Source: Branchiostoma floridae (lineage: Eukaryota > Chordata > Leptocardii > Amphioxiformes > Branchiostomatidae). Taken from it: 64,000 nt of DNA. Each line of letters opens with the position of its first letter. Within the stretch, counting starts at the first letter, position 1. Where the stretch lies: positions 441,719 to 505,718 of the forward strand of contig NC_049984.1 of assembly GCF_000003815.2 (NCBI RefSeq), in the 5' to 3' direction. Below, in pieces: positions 48,301 through 58,800 of the stretch. A program made the position numbers and the translations under genes. The notes below the pieces were generated by a model. The model saw nothing but the letters and a program-made list of their open reading frames with translations, searched no databases and was not told the origin of the DNA.

Positions 48301-49270
48301 GAAACAGGTGGGATATTTTTTTCAATCATTCTTTATTCATTTTTGAAAAACAAAACCAAACAGCAAAAGGATAGCATGGCAGCCACAGATGCCTAACTAA
48401 ACACATGGAAAACGACTACATAAAAGGAGAACCCAGTAACAGCTGTTAACCATAAACCCCATTGCCCATATTCATTAAACAATACTATTACTATACATTT
48501 CTTGAAATATGGTGCTATTTAACAGAAAATAAGTTATTTAAGTTTCCCCACTTACCCGTGTTTATGCAGTTTGCCTTGTCTAATTGCAATATTTTTTTCT
48601 AATCTATAACAGTAGGAAACAAAAGACATAAAAGCTGACACATTCAAAGAATATTTACGGTTTTTTAAAGCAAATATTTTACCTAGAAGGAGGACAAGAT
48701 CAGGTGGGATATTTCCTACCATCTAGAATTGACGCACCGGTACTCTGTATAGCGTCTGGTCTGGTTATCTTTTCCAGCACATACATTTTACGGTAAGAAC
48801 GGTAAATGTTTGATAGTTTTCATACACCTTGGTGTACCTTCGGTTATGTACCTTCTTAATGTCATTGACAAGCGATTTCGCCTTAATATATAGCGTCATT
48901 CCGGTTTTAATAGGGAAACGTATCCATGAAGTAAAGTGCTCAAAACTGCAGTGCATGAGCGTTACAAGCCACGGTTTAGACAATTGGTCCGTATTCTAAC
49001 AAGGTCATTCACACTTTCACAGTTGACATGCAGGCATGTTTTGAAAAAGTCGTTGACGGAGTGAGCAACAAGTGGGACGACCTGGCCCGGAGGCTGGGGT
49101 TCAGCAGGAACGAGATTATAGGAATCCGAACATCGGAGCGTGACGATGACCATCGGTGCTGGGAGGTGCTGGAAAGATGGAGAAACAGAGAGAGCAGCAA
49201 AGCTACTCTACAGGTTCTGAAGCAGGCTCTCATCGACATTGGTGAACGGCTCACAGCTGAGAGTTTATAA
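39827..49270 (+). CDS. Gene C, main part: ROC-COR-CARD-TIR-DED-ZU5-UPA-DD
   Basis: Exons: 39827-39857, 40310-40564, 40692-40742, 40859-40924, 41619-42065, 42214-42317, 42533-43692, 43915-43973, 44319-44570, 44809-45221, 45377-45398, 45685-45849, 46025-46099, 46582-47489, 47723-47741, 48146-48307, 49023-49270 (stop TAA). Every junction is GT-AG and phase-compatible. Counting from ATG 30365 gives 1627 residues: ankyrin 1-149; ROC with GQYRSGKT (199-206), WDFGGQ (380-385) and THKD (460-463); COR about 600-850; CARD 886-955; TIR 958-1095 (VILHTKDY, VISPQALHHNHW, LLPILLYPP); DED 1103-1183 (GDVRLLLRLWSAR, IETPGDLMKAM); ZU5 from 1184 (GGEVEIPGFVKLVVP); UPA to about 1480; death domain 1547-1627 (WDDLARRLGF). 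ZU5-UPA-DD is the supermodule of UNC5, PIDD and ankyrins. Probably a cytosolic signalling hub; function inferred. Confidence 0.8.
45287..45325. repeat. (ATTG)n microsatellite
   Basis: Tandem ATTG/TTGA repeats after AATAAAGCC resemble the tail of a CR1/L2-like retroelement, in a gene C intron after the TIR exon. Confidence 0.85.
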
Positions 49271-49429
49271 GGTAAATGTGTCATCTGTCATTACAAAGTC
49301 ATAGCTGTGTATAATTCATATTTTCGCAATACAATAATATGAAGGTTTAATTTAATTGTCATTACTTTGGAAGAACGTTTTCTACTAAGGCTTTCCTTAC
49401 ATGGTCACATCATGCATCTTGTCTTGCAG

Positions 49430-49710
49430 AACCTCCTCCAGAAAGCGTCTCCTGAACATCGTATTGCCGACAGAGTGGACTCTAGCTCAATAATGGCTGC
49501 ATTCTTTTTTGATTACCTCAGGAGCCTTTCGACTACAATACAATCACATATCAAAGCAAAACGTTTAAACCAGTTATTGTGTGGTTATGTCAAAGCAAAA
49601 TACATTCTAGAAGAGACATAACTTCTACTTCTTACTTGTGTTGTTGTATATTGTAGTTTAATTATGTATTTCAACACAATTACTATCGTTTGAAAGGAAA
49701 TAAAATGAAA
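49430..49710 (+). other. Probable 3' UTR exon of gene C
   Basis: The death-domain exon stop TAA is followed directly by G and GTAAAT, a possible donor. A TCTTGCAG acceptor precedes 49430. The segment has no domain and ends near AATAAA at 49699-49704. Confidence 0.45.
49699..49704 (+). terminator. Poly(A) signal, gene C
   Basis: Canonical AATAAA, 430 bases beyond the gene C stop. Confidence 0.5.
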
Positions 49711-51706
49711 TATTTTGTAACAACATCAGTGTGTTTATGTGATTTTGTCCTGACCACCACTTTTAATAAATATGTACTGAAGCCCGCTTCCCAATTCTAC
49801 TTGCCAACGCTAATAACTTTTTTTATCATATTCAAGGTCTGACACGTTAACTTCTGCAATCTGGAAACGTTCATAGTGCAGTTGTTATTATATATTTATA
49901 CTGTGTATCATGTAAAATACAAGGCAAAATGACAACATTAATGAACTCTAAAAAAAACTACTAATGGCGTCGTCACCACACCGAATTGCAAATTAAGAAT
50001 GGCGTCACCCCTACTCACCTAGTCCCATCCTCATCTAGAGGGTCGGGGAAGATGGTTACCTGGCATAAAAGTACAATAATAACAACAATCTCACACCTCC
50101 ATGAGCTATTTAGAGGTATTGTCAATTCCCTTTTTAATCTGGTCTAATGATCAATTATAGGCAAGATCTGTGTTTAATCAGCGAAATCCAATCCTAGTGA
50201 TGTTCTTGTCTAGACAAATTACATATTTTGTAGGTGTAAAAGCCCTACTAGAAGAATTCCATTTTATCACGTAACCATAAATGTAATAAATTATTGTTTT
50301 ACCGATAGACTATTAAAAACGTTTCAAACCCTCAGTTTGCTTGCAAACCCTTGTTTGCGAACAAGAACAATGTTATCACACCGTGACGATACATTGCTAG
50401 AAACGTCATCGATGGAACTACAAACACTCTGAGTTTCCTGCAGTGTGTACTGTGATGCTAGGTGGCGCTTCATTCTCGTCCCCAGGGTGATGACCTTGGT
50501 ACGGGTACAAGACGAGGAAGTGTCGGCCTGTCCGCTCGGCGCGGAATGCCCTCAAATCTTTATCCAGGTGAGATCTTAATTTATGCTACCGACGTATTTG
50601 TATATGCAAATGACAATTCTAAGTGTCCTTTGATCCAGAAAAGAGCTCCAGCTTTTCCTATTTAGTAGTACACTTCTAGTTCATGTTTACCTGTTGCAGT
50701 AGCTTGTAAAAGATCGTAAATGTCAGGTGTACGTGTGATACACAGGTAAATGTTGATCAATTTCTCCAAAATTATGTCTGTGTAACACTACGTTGCCAGA
50801 CGGAAAACGATTAAGGTTTCTTGTATAACCGCGAGACTTTCAACTTGACGTTGGAGAGAAGTCTATTTGCTAAAATTAGAGTTCAACAAGACTAGGGTAA
50901 TGTGTGTGACGCTCTAAGACGCCGTGTATCCTGAGCATCCTATTCCAAATGCATGTAATTAGCTAAGGTCTGATGTGTTTGGTCTGGTGTGTTTGATATA
51001 TTTATGAACATCATCAAGTTTTCAGTGACTGTGTCTGTTGACTATTCATACCCTTTTGAAGACTTTTGTCGCTATGTAATCTCCTCCACTGAAAATGGCG
51101 AACACCCAGCTCACCTGAATAGCTGGGTGTACTTCCCAATGACGCCATCCCCACAAAGTATGGCGGTGCTTTCAAATGTACGTTCGGCGCCTTCTGCGCT
51201 GTTGATATGGCCAAATGTTGTTATAGTTCAACTTTGTTTTCCCTTTTATTGTAAGTTTCAACGTAGCCAAGACAACATAACTTGGTACTATTTATTCTCA
51301 CGGCTATGATTTGGTTATATGAAAATACTGGTACAAGTTCAAGAGAGAGAGAGAGAGAACTGGTTTATTTATTGAACGCACACAAAATCAAGTACAAGTT
51401 GGTAGTCCGGAGACTAAATTGCCTCGTACCAAGTACACAAGAGAGTATAATGGAAATCCCTGCATATGTGCAGTAATCAAATTATTATAATCGCAATTCG
51501 CACTCAGCTGTACAATTTAAAAGTGTGGATCTACACACACATAGTAGATATATATATATATATATATCAGTAATAAAATCTCATTTCAATCTAAAAAATC
51601 ACCATTAAGGAATATTAAAAAGTGACATCTGAAGTCTAACATGAATTTAAAAGGTCGACACAGTATGGGAGCGTAGTGTTCAAATACTCAACAAGTACCA
51701 ATGCCA

Positions 51707-51740
<34 letters not shown>

Positions 51741-52490
51741 TGTTTGTGTGTGTGTGTGTTTGTGTGTGTGTGTTTGTGTGTGTGTTTGTGTGTGTTTGTG
51801 TGTGTATGTGTGCGTGTGTGTGTGTATGTGTGCGTGTGTTTGTGTGTATGCATGTGTGTGTGTGTGTATGTGTGTGTATGTGTGTGTGTGTGTGTATGTG
51901 TGTGTGTGTGTGTGTGTATGCGTGTTTGTGCGTCTTTGTGTGTGTGTGTGTGTACGTGCGCGCGATACATTTACCCTTTTATTTAGCATTTTTTCAAAGA
52001 TTTTAACACGTCTATCTCCCTGCAGTTTCAGAACTAGATGCTAGGCGCCCGAACCTATATCACTTTTAAGTTATTTGCCACATAAAATCTAAGCAATGGA
52101 AGATCCAGAACACACAGACCAGGAAGATGATGCAGTTCCATGGAAATCCGCTAGGGGGTTCAAATCTAATTACCTATACCAACACACCAACTGTAAAATC
52201 AATCCAGCCAGCTTGAATTATCTTAATGGCCAACAGACTCACAGATAAACGCTGCCCATAATATAACTTCTTAACGAAGGTAATTAGTAGACATACAGGA
52301 TGTAAATCATTTTGGATGTTAGGTAGACATCCCTCGTTTAATATAACAGTCTTATGGATGTATACATTGCAATGATGTTTTGTTGGTAACGTTACATTTA
52401 ATAGGACGAATCTGCTCGGATTCCCTACTAGCTGACATATGGCGGAATGCAAGCACGACAATTTGGACAACCGAAACTGACTTTCAATAT
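49711..52490. other. Intergenic between genes C and E
   Basis: No convincing coding exon. It holds a (GA)n at 51342-51358, a (TA)n near 51548-51567 and a (GT)n region. Confidence 0.5.
51705..51960. repeat. (GT)n microsatellite
   Basis: About 255 bp of GT repeats with TATG, TTTG and TGCG variants. Cys-Val and Thr-His open frames here are artefacts. Confidence 0.97.
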
Positions 52491-52498
52491 TACAAGCG

Positions 52499-52612
52499 AA
52501 AATAATTCTAAATAAAACCTATCAAGCGTGGACAAAAGTTAGACTTATTGTTAAAACAGATTTTATGGATGCACATCACAAAAAGCTGCTAAAGCAGCGC
52601 CGTGTTAGCTGA
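52499..52612 (+). pseudogene. Truncated duplicate of the gene E start and CARD exon
   Basis: ATG at 52565 opens MDAHHKKLLKQRRVS and stops at TGA 52610-52612, against MDANHKQLLKKHRVEL in gene E. The upstream flank (ATAATTCTA.ATAAA.CCTATCAAG) also matches the flank of gene E at about 52674, so this is a partial tandem duplication. Confidence 0.6.
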
Positions 52613-52741
52613 CATGATGGTGCTGAAAAAAGCAAGAAATTAGAAAAACAGAATCTGGCCGCTATAATTCTAGATAAATCCTATCAAGGCCGATTAAAAA
52701 TAGATTTCGTGTCAGCAAAACAGGTTTCATGAAATGAAATC

Positions 52742-53602
52742 ATGGACGCAAACCATAAACAGCTTCTGAAGAAGCACCGCGTGGAACTGGTGAACAACAT
52801 CAAAGGCGTGGACTCGGTCCTCGATCACCTGGTATCTGAAGGCGTCATAGAGGAGGATGAAGAGAAGGAGATCAAAGACCGGGAGCGAGGAAAGGCGCAA
52901 GTCCGGAAACTCCTGGCGACTCTCGCGGAGAAAGATGGAAACTCTTTTGACTCCTTCTGCACCGCGTTAGAGAACAGTCGGCACAAACGGCTCGCGGATT
53001 TACTTAGGGGCCACGGGGCAAAAAAAGGTAAGAATTTTTTATCTTGCATATCATATTTGTTATTCAGTTTTGCTAGTTCTATTTCTTTTCTCTAGTCGTC
53101 GTGATTTAGGTGAAAGAGAAAATGCAATAACAGAATGCCAGTTGATCAGTGATGCAAAATAGAATGACTGCCTTCCTCAAGAACGTCAAATGAAAACGTC
53201 CATGTCTTTGTTACAGGAGAGTGATTGTTCATCATCCATGCAGGCGAAGACAAGGCTGGGTTTGTGGAACCACTTGTCCATGCTCTTCAAGACGAAGGTC
53301 TGCCCCAACAAGATATCTTCTACGACGTCTTGTCCATAGGAATAGGTGACGTCATCCGCTCGAGAATCATGGCTGCCATGGAGCTTGTCGTGACGATGTT
53401 GAGTAAAAACTCGTTAAACCACAAGTACTGGCCCAAACTGGAGCTGGAGACCGCTCTCAGGCACAACAAGCAGCTCTTCCCCGTCTGGCTAGACGATAAC
53501 GAGGATGACTTTCAGGAGTTTAACGGGCTTGTCGGTATATACTGCCCGACGTTAAAGTCCATCCGAAGGTACAAGGTGCCGCTGAGTAACGCTGGGGAAT
53601 AA
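52742..53602 (+). CDS. Gene E: CARD exon followed by TIR exon (stop between them)
   Basis: Exon 1 (52742-53027, 95 codons, phase 1 end) is a clear CARD: LLKKHRVELVNNIKGVDSVL, DHLVSEGVIEEDEEKEI, then VRKLLATLAEKDGNSFDSF. The donor is GTAAGA. After the acceptor TTACAG the second exon (53217-53602) is a canonical TIR: FIIHAGEDKAGFVEPLVHAL, QDIFYDVLSIGIGDVIRSRI, ELVVTMLSKNSL, YWPKLELETAL. The residue E of WPKLE lies where SARM1-type TIR NADases have their catalytic glutamate. With the only phase-compatible splice, a TGA at 53222-53224 falls before the TIR, so the CARD-TIR fusion is broken in this assembly. Either a pseudogene, a sequence error, or a CARD-only product. Confidence 0.75.
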
Positions 53603-53643
53603 GTCGGGAAGGTCACCAGGGAGATCGTCCTGCTGAAGGTCTT

Positions 53644-54230
53644 CGTTCATGCCAGAACTTGAAGAATGTGAACCTTAGTCATAACAAGTTGTCAGACAGG
53701 GAAGACGTCTTACCTCCCTTCCCTAACTTGGAGGATATAGATCTCAGTCACTATAACATTTGTTATGAGGCAGTTCATGGTCTTGCTTCATGTCAGAAGG
53801 TGAACCTTAGTCATAACAGGTTGTCTGACAGTGGAGACTTATCTCCCAAACTTGGAGATAGATCTCAGTTTCAATGGAATTAGTGATTACGCAGGGCCTG
53901 ATCTTGCTAAAGGTCTTGTATCATGCAACAAACTGAAGAAAGTGAACCATAACAATGTGTCTGATGTTAGAGACTTGAGAAGCCTTTACCAACCTTCCAA
54001 GTCTGATACTTGTACATTTTGAGTGGAATTCTATCAACGAAATGTCCCTCCCCACCATAGCTGCATGGCTGAAGGTTGAGACAGCTGTGAAGAGAGTCTA
54101 CATGTATGGTAACAGGTTCAGTGCTGGAGAGATCAGACATTTTATTAGAAATATGAGGGGAAAGGCTTACAAGAGGTTTACTCATGCCCTGCTGTATGAC
54201 ATGACGGCAGCGAGGCTGATTTGAGCGAGT
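53644..54230 (+). pseudogene. Decayed leucine-rich repeats of gene E
   Basis: Fragments in different frames show LRR signatures: LKNVNLSHNKLSD and LEDIDLSHYNI, KVNLSHNRLSDSG, LEIDLSFNGISD, then AVKRVYMYGNRFSAGEI. These are NLR- or TLR-type LxxLxLSxNxLSD repeats. Frameshifts and partial repeats break the frame, and no intron borders separate them from the TIR stop. A CARD/TIR/LRR order suggests an NLR-like ancestor, but no NACHT domain is visible. Confidence 0.65.
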
Positions 54231-54373
54231 CTGTGGAATCAGGTGGTGAGCGTGTACGGAGGAACAGCAGTGGGAGAGATTGAAGATGGAGACAGAAATA
54301 ATAATAGTGAAGGTCAGAGAACAGGAAGTGTGAATTGGTAAAGAAAAGGCACCAGAATGAATAATGCACAGTG

Positions 54374-54379
54374 AATAAA
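54374..54379 (+). terminator. Poly(A) signal near gene E
   Basis: Canonical AATAAA after the LRR remnants. Confidence 0.45.
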
Positions 54380-55780
54380 CAGCTCCCGGCTTACTTTCTC
54401 TTGACACTTCATTGTTTGTTCCTCACAATGATACATGTATATACAATAATACGAATGTTCATGATATAAAGCCATCATCACGTTATTGACAAAATGAGCG
54501 TTAGATGCTTTTTAGTAAAATTTAGTAACTTCTGGCATAAACTTAACACAGTCAATGCTTTCTTTATGACTCTTTAAACAGAAATCATCATGAGTTATAC
54601 TAACCTCAAGACACAAACCCTCGAAAAGTATCACCACTAAAACACAAATTTCCTCTCTTGAAATAGCCAACTTGTTATGATTGTAAATTCATGGAACTAG
54701 CACCAGCTCATCTGTGTTGGTGAAAATCATATAGTATAAAACAATAGCTATTTGAATTAAAGATCTAGGTCCTGTTATCCTCCTATCATTTAAATAATTC
54801 TCATAGTGTAACAAACACATAGCGAGAGCAGCCGTAACACGTAGTACTTAGCAACATGTCACAGTGATACGGCTCGGAACAATAGAACCTGTTTACCATA
54901 GTTGCTCCCGTTGAAAGGACGTCCCCACCACCAGTGTTGCTATAGAACATGATACATATAGAATACAACACGGTGTATTTCGCATCACCCTCGGTACAAG
55001 CCCGACTGCGGGAAGGATCGCCCGAAGGCCGGATGGTGATCCGACCCGCGGGATGGCTGGGACCGAGGGTGATGCGGAATACACCGTGTTGTATTTTATT
55101 TATGTCATACTCACCCGAGAAAACACATGTTTCGATGTGAAATGCGCCAGAAGTTGAGAAAATGCTGTCTCCTCGAACAAAAGATTGTAACAACAGCTAT
55201 TCTAACGTTTGAATCCGGTATTCGAATTTTCAACCGTGCCGTATTCGGCCCGTTCGAAATAGTTCGATTTACTCGAAGGAAGCCCGCGATACGTACTTAG
55301 TACCCGTGTGATACGGAAAGTTATCACACGGTCTGGAACACCTGTATTGAACATTTTCGCGTCACAGGTATGACATGAAGCTCCCTACAATACACCGCGG
55401 GCCCACTCCAGCAGCCCTCAGGAAAAACACAGGAGGTTCAAGTTTCCTGTGTGTAACGTAATCCCTGCACCAATCACTCTCTCTCTCTCTCACTCATTCT
55501 TTCACCCACTCTCACTCAATCACTATCTGTAATAATTCCTTCCGAATTTTGTTATTTATTGAACATGTCCCGTTCCGTTTACCTGTTTACCCTAGCGGAT
55601 CCCGTTGAAAGAAAATACCAACCTCAAGTGTAGAACATGATATGGCACCTTACAATGCACCCGCCCGTGCCTGCAAGATAAACACAGCCTGTTTCCTGTT
55701 GTACCGTGTTTTTGTGCCCGTTTGCTCGGTGGGAGGACTTCATATGTTGGGATCTTGTCTTGTACCGTCTCCTGCAGCTG
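54380..55780. other. Intergenic between genes E and D
   Basis: No gene recognised. It contains the hairpin element at 54962-55095 and a short (CT)n run near 55477-55492. Confidence 0.5.
54962..55095. mobile_element. Palindromic hairpin element
   Basis: AATACAACACGGTGTATT at the left and AATACACCGTGTTGTATT at the right open 34-bp arms with one mismatch (..CGCATCACCCTCGGT). The GC-rich centre (CGGGAAGGATCGCCCGAAGG) has further dyad symmetry. Open frames read on both strands because of the palindrome. Confidence 0.75.
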
Positions 55781-55785
55781 GGCCA

Positions 55786-55848
55786 GTTAGCGGATAGAAA
55801 CAACACCAGAGACTCCAGAATCAGCTGCCTGATCCACAATGGCTGCAG
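55786..55848 (+). promoter_or_regulatory. Gene D 5' UTR and first exon
   Basis: GTTAGCGGATAGAAACAACACCAG (55788 on) matches the gene B and C leaders, followed by ATG GCT GCA G at 55839-55848 and donor GTATGG. The YY1-like motif of B and C is absent, so the promoter upstream has diverged. Confidence 0.6.
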
Positions 55849-58800
55849 GTATGGTGCAGAATATCAGCAGAATCAGGCTTGACATGCATATGTGACGCGT
55901 TGATATTTTAATTTACATGTCTGGTGTTTGTAGCCAATCTAACGCAATGTTGTTTAGCATTGTTTAAACCTGAGTGTTGTGGACGTGCGGACAAGAGGAC
56001 TATTATGACTTTAAACCATGTCGCATAAATCTACTGGACAAAGTTTATGCACCTCGAATCCCTGCTCCTCCTTCAAAACAAACATGCTGCACAAAACAAA
56101 CCGAATGCTAATAAAAATGACGGACATGCAACAACTCGCTCAAATAAGTAAAGCTCCTCTTCTCTAGTCACGTGTCACCCTTGACACCGTGCGGAAATTT
56201 CCATCCTAAACTGGCTGTAAGATACCTACGCATAGAACCATAACGAGCAAGTCAGATACGATTTCGGGGAGGGGTATACACTCAGGTGTTTGTCGCAGAT
56301 TTCACCTGGGCTGATTGATTTAATTTTTGTCCTTTCCTGCTCTGTGTATTTACCGTGGACCCTATCTATAAACAACAACCAGATGTTCTGTTCTTCGCCT
56401 TGGTATCAACACTATCTTAGCTAACTCAATCACTGATTAATTCACTCGAACTCACCCATTCACTCTCATTAAATCAGCACCCGTCCATTCTTTTCTTTAA
56501 TATCACTCAATCAATGTCAGCCTGAATTAGCCACCCCCCCCCCCCCCACACACACACACTATTTCTATTATAAGGTGGGGTCACACATGCGTATATTAAG
56601 GTCCGTTTGAGGTGCGTATGAAGCTCTTAGTCTCTACCAGGCTCCACAGGTCGCGGGGAAAATAGTACAAATTGGACAAATATAGATACATAACATGCCA
56701 GATGAGTTATCTGACCGAGAAGTATGGTTAGCGACCCATATAACTCTTCTGAAATGTTACCTATTTACGTTTGTCCAATTTGTATTATTTTTCCAATAAC
56801 CTGTGGGGCCTGGTGGAAGTAAATACTCCCATGCGCGCCTCATACGGACTTAAATATATACGCAGGTGTGACCCCACCTATAGACGCAAACTTCTGGATG
56901 CAGGCCACTCTTGACGAGGAGACTTTATCAAGTAGCAGGTGGTATTTCTGTATAACTTCTCTCGAAAGTTTTTTCAACATTTCAACTGCCGCCTACACCG
57001 CCACTGATATAAATTTTGATGCCAAACTAGGAAGAAAAGGGAAGAACGCACCAACAAAAACATAAAAAGGTTACTTCAGCGAGAGAAGGTTACGTAAGGC
57101 GACGCTATTGAACGTGCCTTATTGACATAAACAATAGCACCTGTAACCCAAGCAGCTCCCGATGAAAGGATGTGTTGTTATAGAACATGAGAAGGCTCCT
57201 TACAATACACCACACGTCCATTATAGAGGCCCGTGTCTGCAAAATATACAAAAAACACGCGTACGTTGTGCTGCTTTTGTGCCTGTTTGCTTGATTCTTT
57301 TAGCGGCCGGCTGGTCTCGCCAATGTATGTGCTGTTGCAGTTGAGCATTTAGTAATGCATCGGCGAGACCGGGCGTCCGCTAAAATAAAGGTACGAAGAA
57401 CATTGCAGACCCAGCGCTAACAGCTACTTCACTGCCGTTTTCCACGACCCACAACACAACCAGGGACACTCTGTCAATCTCCACATCCACATATATTCTA
57501 GCCCGCGAACCCCGCTGGTTCTAATTAGTCTAGTTAAAGAGGCTAGATACGAGAGAATATACAATCCCACCCTCAACAGGAAAGGAGGCTACGGATGTAA
57601 CTTTCCGGCACATGGGATTTGGCGCTGTAACTCAAACAACAGGAGCTAATTAGCTCATTTGCATTAACTACGTCTTAACTTTGTTTCCTATTGGACCGTT
57701 TCCAAACTGTCTTCAGCTCCTTTGCATATCATTTCATAGTTAGGGTATACAACCTGCTCTTCAAGATCTCTTCACTGTCACTTACGAAAAACATATTTGC
57801 TTCTTGGCGTATCTTATTACCTGGATGTCTAACCTTCGACGATCTGAACTTATGTTCTTATACCCCTGTCACATTAAAGGGTAATGCTCACNNNNNNNNN
57901 NNNNNNNNNNNNNNNNNNNNNNNNNNNNNNNNNNNNNNNNNNNNNNNNNNNNNNNNNNNNNNNNNNNNNNNNNNNNNNNNNNNNNNNNNNNCTGCCTGGC
58001 CTGAATCTACGTGTTACGGCGTCATAAACAACGTGGAACGGGGCCTTCTGATTGGTCCGCGGCGCCTGGCTATATGATAATATCCACGATCTTCGGGAGT
58101 ATTGATGGAAGATCGGCCATATTTAACAGACAGAGGGTTGCGCGTATTTTTAACCTGAAAACCGTCCCTGGCACATATAAGCCATACTTGGTACCTTGTA
58201 CAGTTGTTGTGCAATAAACTTATCATCATAACCGAGGTTCGGGCAATTGCCGCAGAATCGTCGTCCGATTGATTTTCACCAAATGTGACAGGGGTATTAG
58301 TAATAGCACAGTTGGTTGTCGCTAGTGACCGGTTAACAATGTGAAGAAAACACTTTCAAGTTCATGTTGTCCACATCAGGTCGTGAGGAGATGGACCTAG
58401 ATACGTTCTACCGGGCTGTGCAGGAAGGTGACGTGCAGACTGTGAGGAGGGGGCTGGAGGCTGGGGTGGACGTCAACGTCAAGAGGAAGTGGAAGGGTTG
58501 GGTAAGGAAGCCAATCTTGTCCGTTGCAGTGTTTTATCTCCACTTTGTCCTCATATAACAGTCTAATCATCCCAGAATCGACGTTTTTCAAACTGCCCCC
58601 TCCCAAACCATTACCAAACAGAATGGAACCTGTTATCACGAAATATCGCAGGCGACTCTTCGAATTGCAGTTAGACTTAGATAAAATACGTACAGGTTGT
58701 TAGCAGCCAGTGCGTACCTGTGAAGCTGGTGTGAATGATTTAGCCGTAACGCTACAGTAACACATATCTCTGTAATTGTAATCTGTTACTGTCCCAACAT

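Noticed and set aside
51636-52044. Cys-Val and Thr-His repeat proteins
   Set aside because: Translation of the (GT)n microsatellite on both strands.
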